From contig CM119267.1 in the NCBI GenBank assembly GCA_051294375.1, positions 4,823,340 through 4,887,339 on the forward strand: a DNA stretch of 64,000 nt. Reading direction: 5' to 3'. Both the position numbers and the translations under genes were made by a program. Under the pieces are notes generated by a model, which worked only from the letters and a program-made list of their open reading frames with translations, was not told the origin of the DNA and searched no databases. The stretch is from Paraspadella gotoi. Lineage: Eukaryota; Chaetognatha. Below, one piece after another: positions 40,048 to 64,000 of this stretch (positions are counted from its first letter, which is position 1; each line of letters begins with the position of its first letter).

Positions 40048-41705
40048 AAGTAAAAAAGCCTGTTATCGTTCAAAACATTCCCCCCCCCAAAAAAAAACTG
40101 TTTTAAAATCTGGGACGCCCGTGTAGTGTGCTATCTTCTTTTTTATGTTTTTTTTATCAAATTATCTGAAAGTGTACAAAGATTCGATGACTACGAGAAG
40201 TAGTAAAAATTGTTATAAATAGATTAAATATTGTACAGAAAAAAAAGTGTTATTCCAAAAAAAGTAGAACAAATTAAACATTCCTTCAAAGACTTATCTA
40301 GTAAAAGGTTCTGATAATTATAATACTTTTTAGAACAAGTTTGGGTAAAGAAAATTTTAAAAAAGCATCGCCATGTTCGTGTTTTGTAATACTTGAATAT
40401 TATTGATTTTTTCTTATCGTTAGCGACACTGTATTCCTAATTTACTAAAACGATGTAAATAAAGTTTTAAGAACGAGTAAACAGCGATTAAAATCATTGA
40501 TTTTATATTTTTAAGTGCTCAGCAATGGTTGGATTTATACTTCTTTACCCGCTTTCGTTTGTCACCTCTCATTATTGAAACCTTTTTGAAATCGCTTGCA
40601 GTGGTTTGACCTCTTGTTGTTCTCGGTAGGCCAAAACTGTTACCATTTTTAAAAAAAAAAGTTCACAGGTGAAATTTATCAATTCGATCCAGCAACATTG
40701 CCTCTATGTTCATGAATTAACGTTAACTATCCAATAATTATTGAGATTTTCTTGATTTTTTTCTTTATTTTTCATCATTTGACTTCATTCCTAGTTGAAA
40801 AATTACCTTAAATTATATTTGTGTTAAATCATTGCCAAATGCTACCAACATTTGGTTCATTCGTCATTTTGTCTTGAGAAATTAAAATGATATGTCGGCA
40901 TTTAATTTTAATTTTAAGAAGTGCTAAATGCAAAATGCTAAATTTTTATTTCTCGATAGAACACAGTACGAGGAATTACTAAAGTCAAGCTCCTTTGTGT
41001 TTTTTAATGACTCAGAAAACAAGAAGCACGCAATTACAGTGAGGTTATCATTTAAAAACCTTCGTACAGCTGCAATACCAAAATTTAAATCGGAAAACAT
41101 TTTCAACATTTGGAAATATACGTTAAGGTTTTACAAACGAGTGTAAAGGACGAGAGATTAAACCAAAGAATCTTTCACCGGTTAAATTTACTAGAATAAG
41201 AAAAACAATTTCGAGCAAAAGAAAACTTTTTTCGAAAACTCTACTGAAAAAGAAACGTGTTAATGGAAAGAGAACGGAGTAGAGATTTTGTTTAAATTAC
41301 AAGAAACTGAAAGTTAAAACTCGCCCCATTAAACTATGAGATGTTTACTAATCGCTAAGTATTTTTGAAGTAAGAAACAATAGCTTAGAAATTATTGCTT
41401 AATAGTTCAAGTTATTTTTTATTTATATTTTTGGCGAGTAACTAACTAACTCGGGCGGTGGGGGAACCTTTTTGTTCACCAAATTTGAATTTTTAAAACA
41501 ATATTTTCTCGAAAGACGGAAGGAGGGGGAGGAGAGACTTTGGGCGGCGTGAATCTTTTTAAATTTTTTTTTTTAAGCGGCGTTCAAATAAATTCTCTCC
41601 TTTTCATCCAAACATTTCAACGCCCCCTTTCTTTTTAAACAAAAGAACACCTCGACGCCCCTTTTGTTTTGACTTGGCTAAGATTTGGCGGCAAAGAGGA
41701 GACGT

Positions 41706-41711
41706 TTTATT
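41706..41711 (-). promoter_or_regulatory. Candidate polyadenylation signal of paxillin
   Basis: TTTATT on the + strand, which is AATAAA in the sense of the paxillin transcript, about 80 bases after its stop codon. With the receptor signal at 40042 this leaves about 1.6 kb between the two converging transcripts. Confidence 0.5.
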
Positions 41712-41790
41712 TGTCTCGTCTGGATCACGGGTGACTGAAGACTAATCAGACTAATCAGACTAATCAGCTGAGTAGATCAATGACCCAACT

Positions 41791-63246
<21,456 letters not shown>

Positions 63247-64000
63247 TTTGTGGCGCGGAGGGCGGGGGGGAAGGAGGGACGATGGCGTTGAGGATGAATC
63301 TATCGATTGAGTCTATAATCCGTTCCGTCCTCGGGTCGGCGCTCGCTCTCTCTCCGTCTCTCTCTCTCTCTCTTTTTATTGTGTATTTTTGTTATTTTTA
63401 TTTAAAAAAAAACAAAAGCGAATAATGATTTATTTTTCGGGTTTTCGGACGAAAATCTCTTTTTTTTTTCTCCTCATTTGAGGATCGAGGGAATGGAGAT
63501 TCGGCGGTCGTCAGGAAATCGCTTTTGCGTCGGACAGACAATTTATTAACAGCGTTGTTCGAAAATAACTGCATCCGCAAAAAAAAAGCCCCAATCACCA
63601 ATTTTATTTTTAATTTTAATAACCTCCCTCGCGCCCGCGCGCATTCTTGTGTTCGCTCGTTCGTTTCGGTTGTTCGTTTCATACGTTTAGGTTGTTCGTT
63701 GGTTAGTCCCTTTTTTCATTTGTTACATTTTTTTTTATAATATCGCAATAGACAAACAAGATTACAATTTGGTTCTTTTAAGTTTGCTTGCTATTTCAAA
63801 ATTGCGCCTTTTTTTCCTTTATCGTCTTTTCGCTCATGAATTATTAATCAACCCCTTTAAAATAATTCAGACATTTAAATTTCCGATGTTTAACTGACAG
63901 GTTTATATTTTTCGAAACATTTTCAAACGTGTCCCTTTTCGCCCCAAATAATTTTTATTCTTGTTTTTTATTCTGTGAAATTAGCTTTCCCCCCTCTCTC

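Overview
This is eukaryotic nuclear DNA from an invertebrate animal. It shows GT-AG introns of a few hundred bases to about 4 kb, GC-rich exons in an AT-rich background, very many (CT)n/(GA)n microsatellites, dispersed inverted-repeat elements, and assembly gaps. The gene content (a class A G-protein-coupled receptor and a paxillin with LD motifs and four LIM domains) fits any metazoan. I cannot name the phylum from the sequence.

Layout. Positions 1-23,380 hold no gene I can support. They contain polypyrimidine and trinucleotide repeats, tandem repeats, tRNA-like SINE heads, a fold-back element (3,973-4,603), a nested inverted-repeat region (18.3-21.9 kb) whose inner arms carry a hammerhead-ribozyme-like core, and all seven N-gaps. 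From 23,416 to 39,662 on the + strand lies an 11-exon orphan class A GPCR. Ten of its eleven exons join in frame at ordinary splice sites. The exception is exon 5, whose 3' end runs into a (GA)n tract. From 41,791 to at least 58,670, and probably to 63,246, on the - strand lies paxillin. It has LD1, LD2, LD4 and LD5 motifs and four LIM domains, all on phase-compatible exons. The two genes are tail to tail, with about 2.1 kb between their stop codons.

Possible novelties. (1) Paxillin has two alternative exons (57,565-57,728 and 55,866-56,034). Reading frame makes them mutually exclusive, and the choice seems coupled to two overlapping splice donors (GC or GT) four bases apart at the end of the LD1 exon. 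(2) A 1.33-kb CpG-rich exon encoding a disordered Ser/Ala-rich segment of about 443 residues ends in a donor whose phase matches the LD1 exon. It would give paxillin an unusual N-terminal extension. (3) A dispersed element family has inverted ends built on GCGCCCCATTT and an interior of degenerate GGATTAGGGTT units. At least six copies lie in the window. (4) A hammerhead-like core (CTGATGA, stem II, GAAAC) sits in inverted arms.

The receptor would act at the plasma membrane. Paxillin is a cytoplasmic adaptor of integrin adhesions. Nothing in the sequence ties the two functionally; they are simply neighbours.
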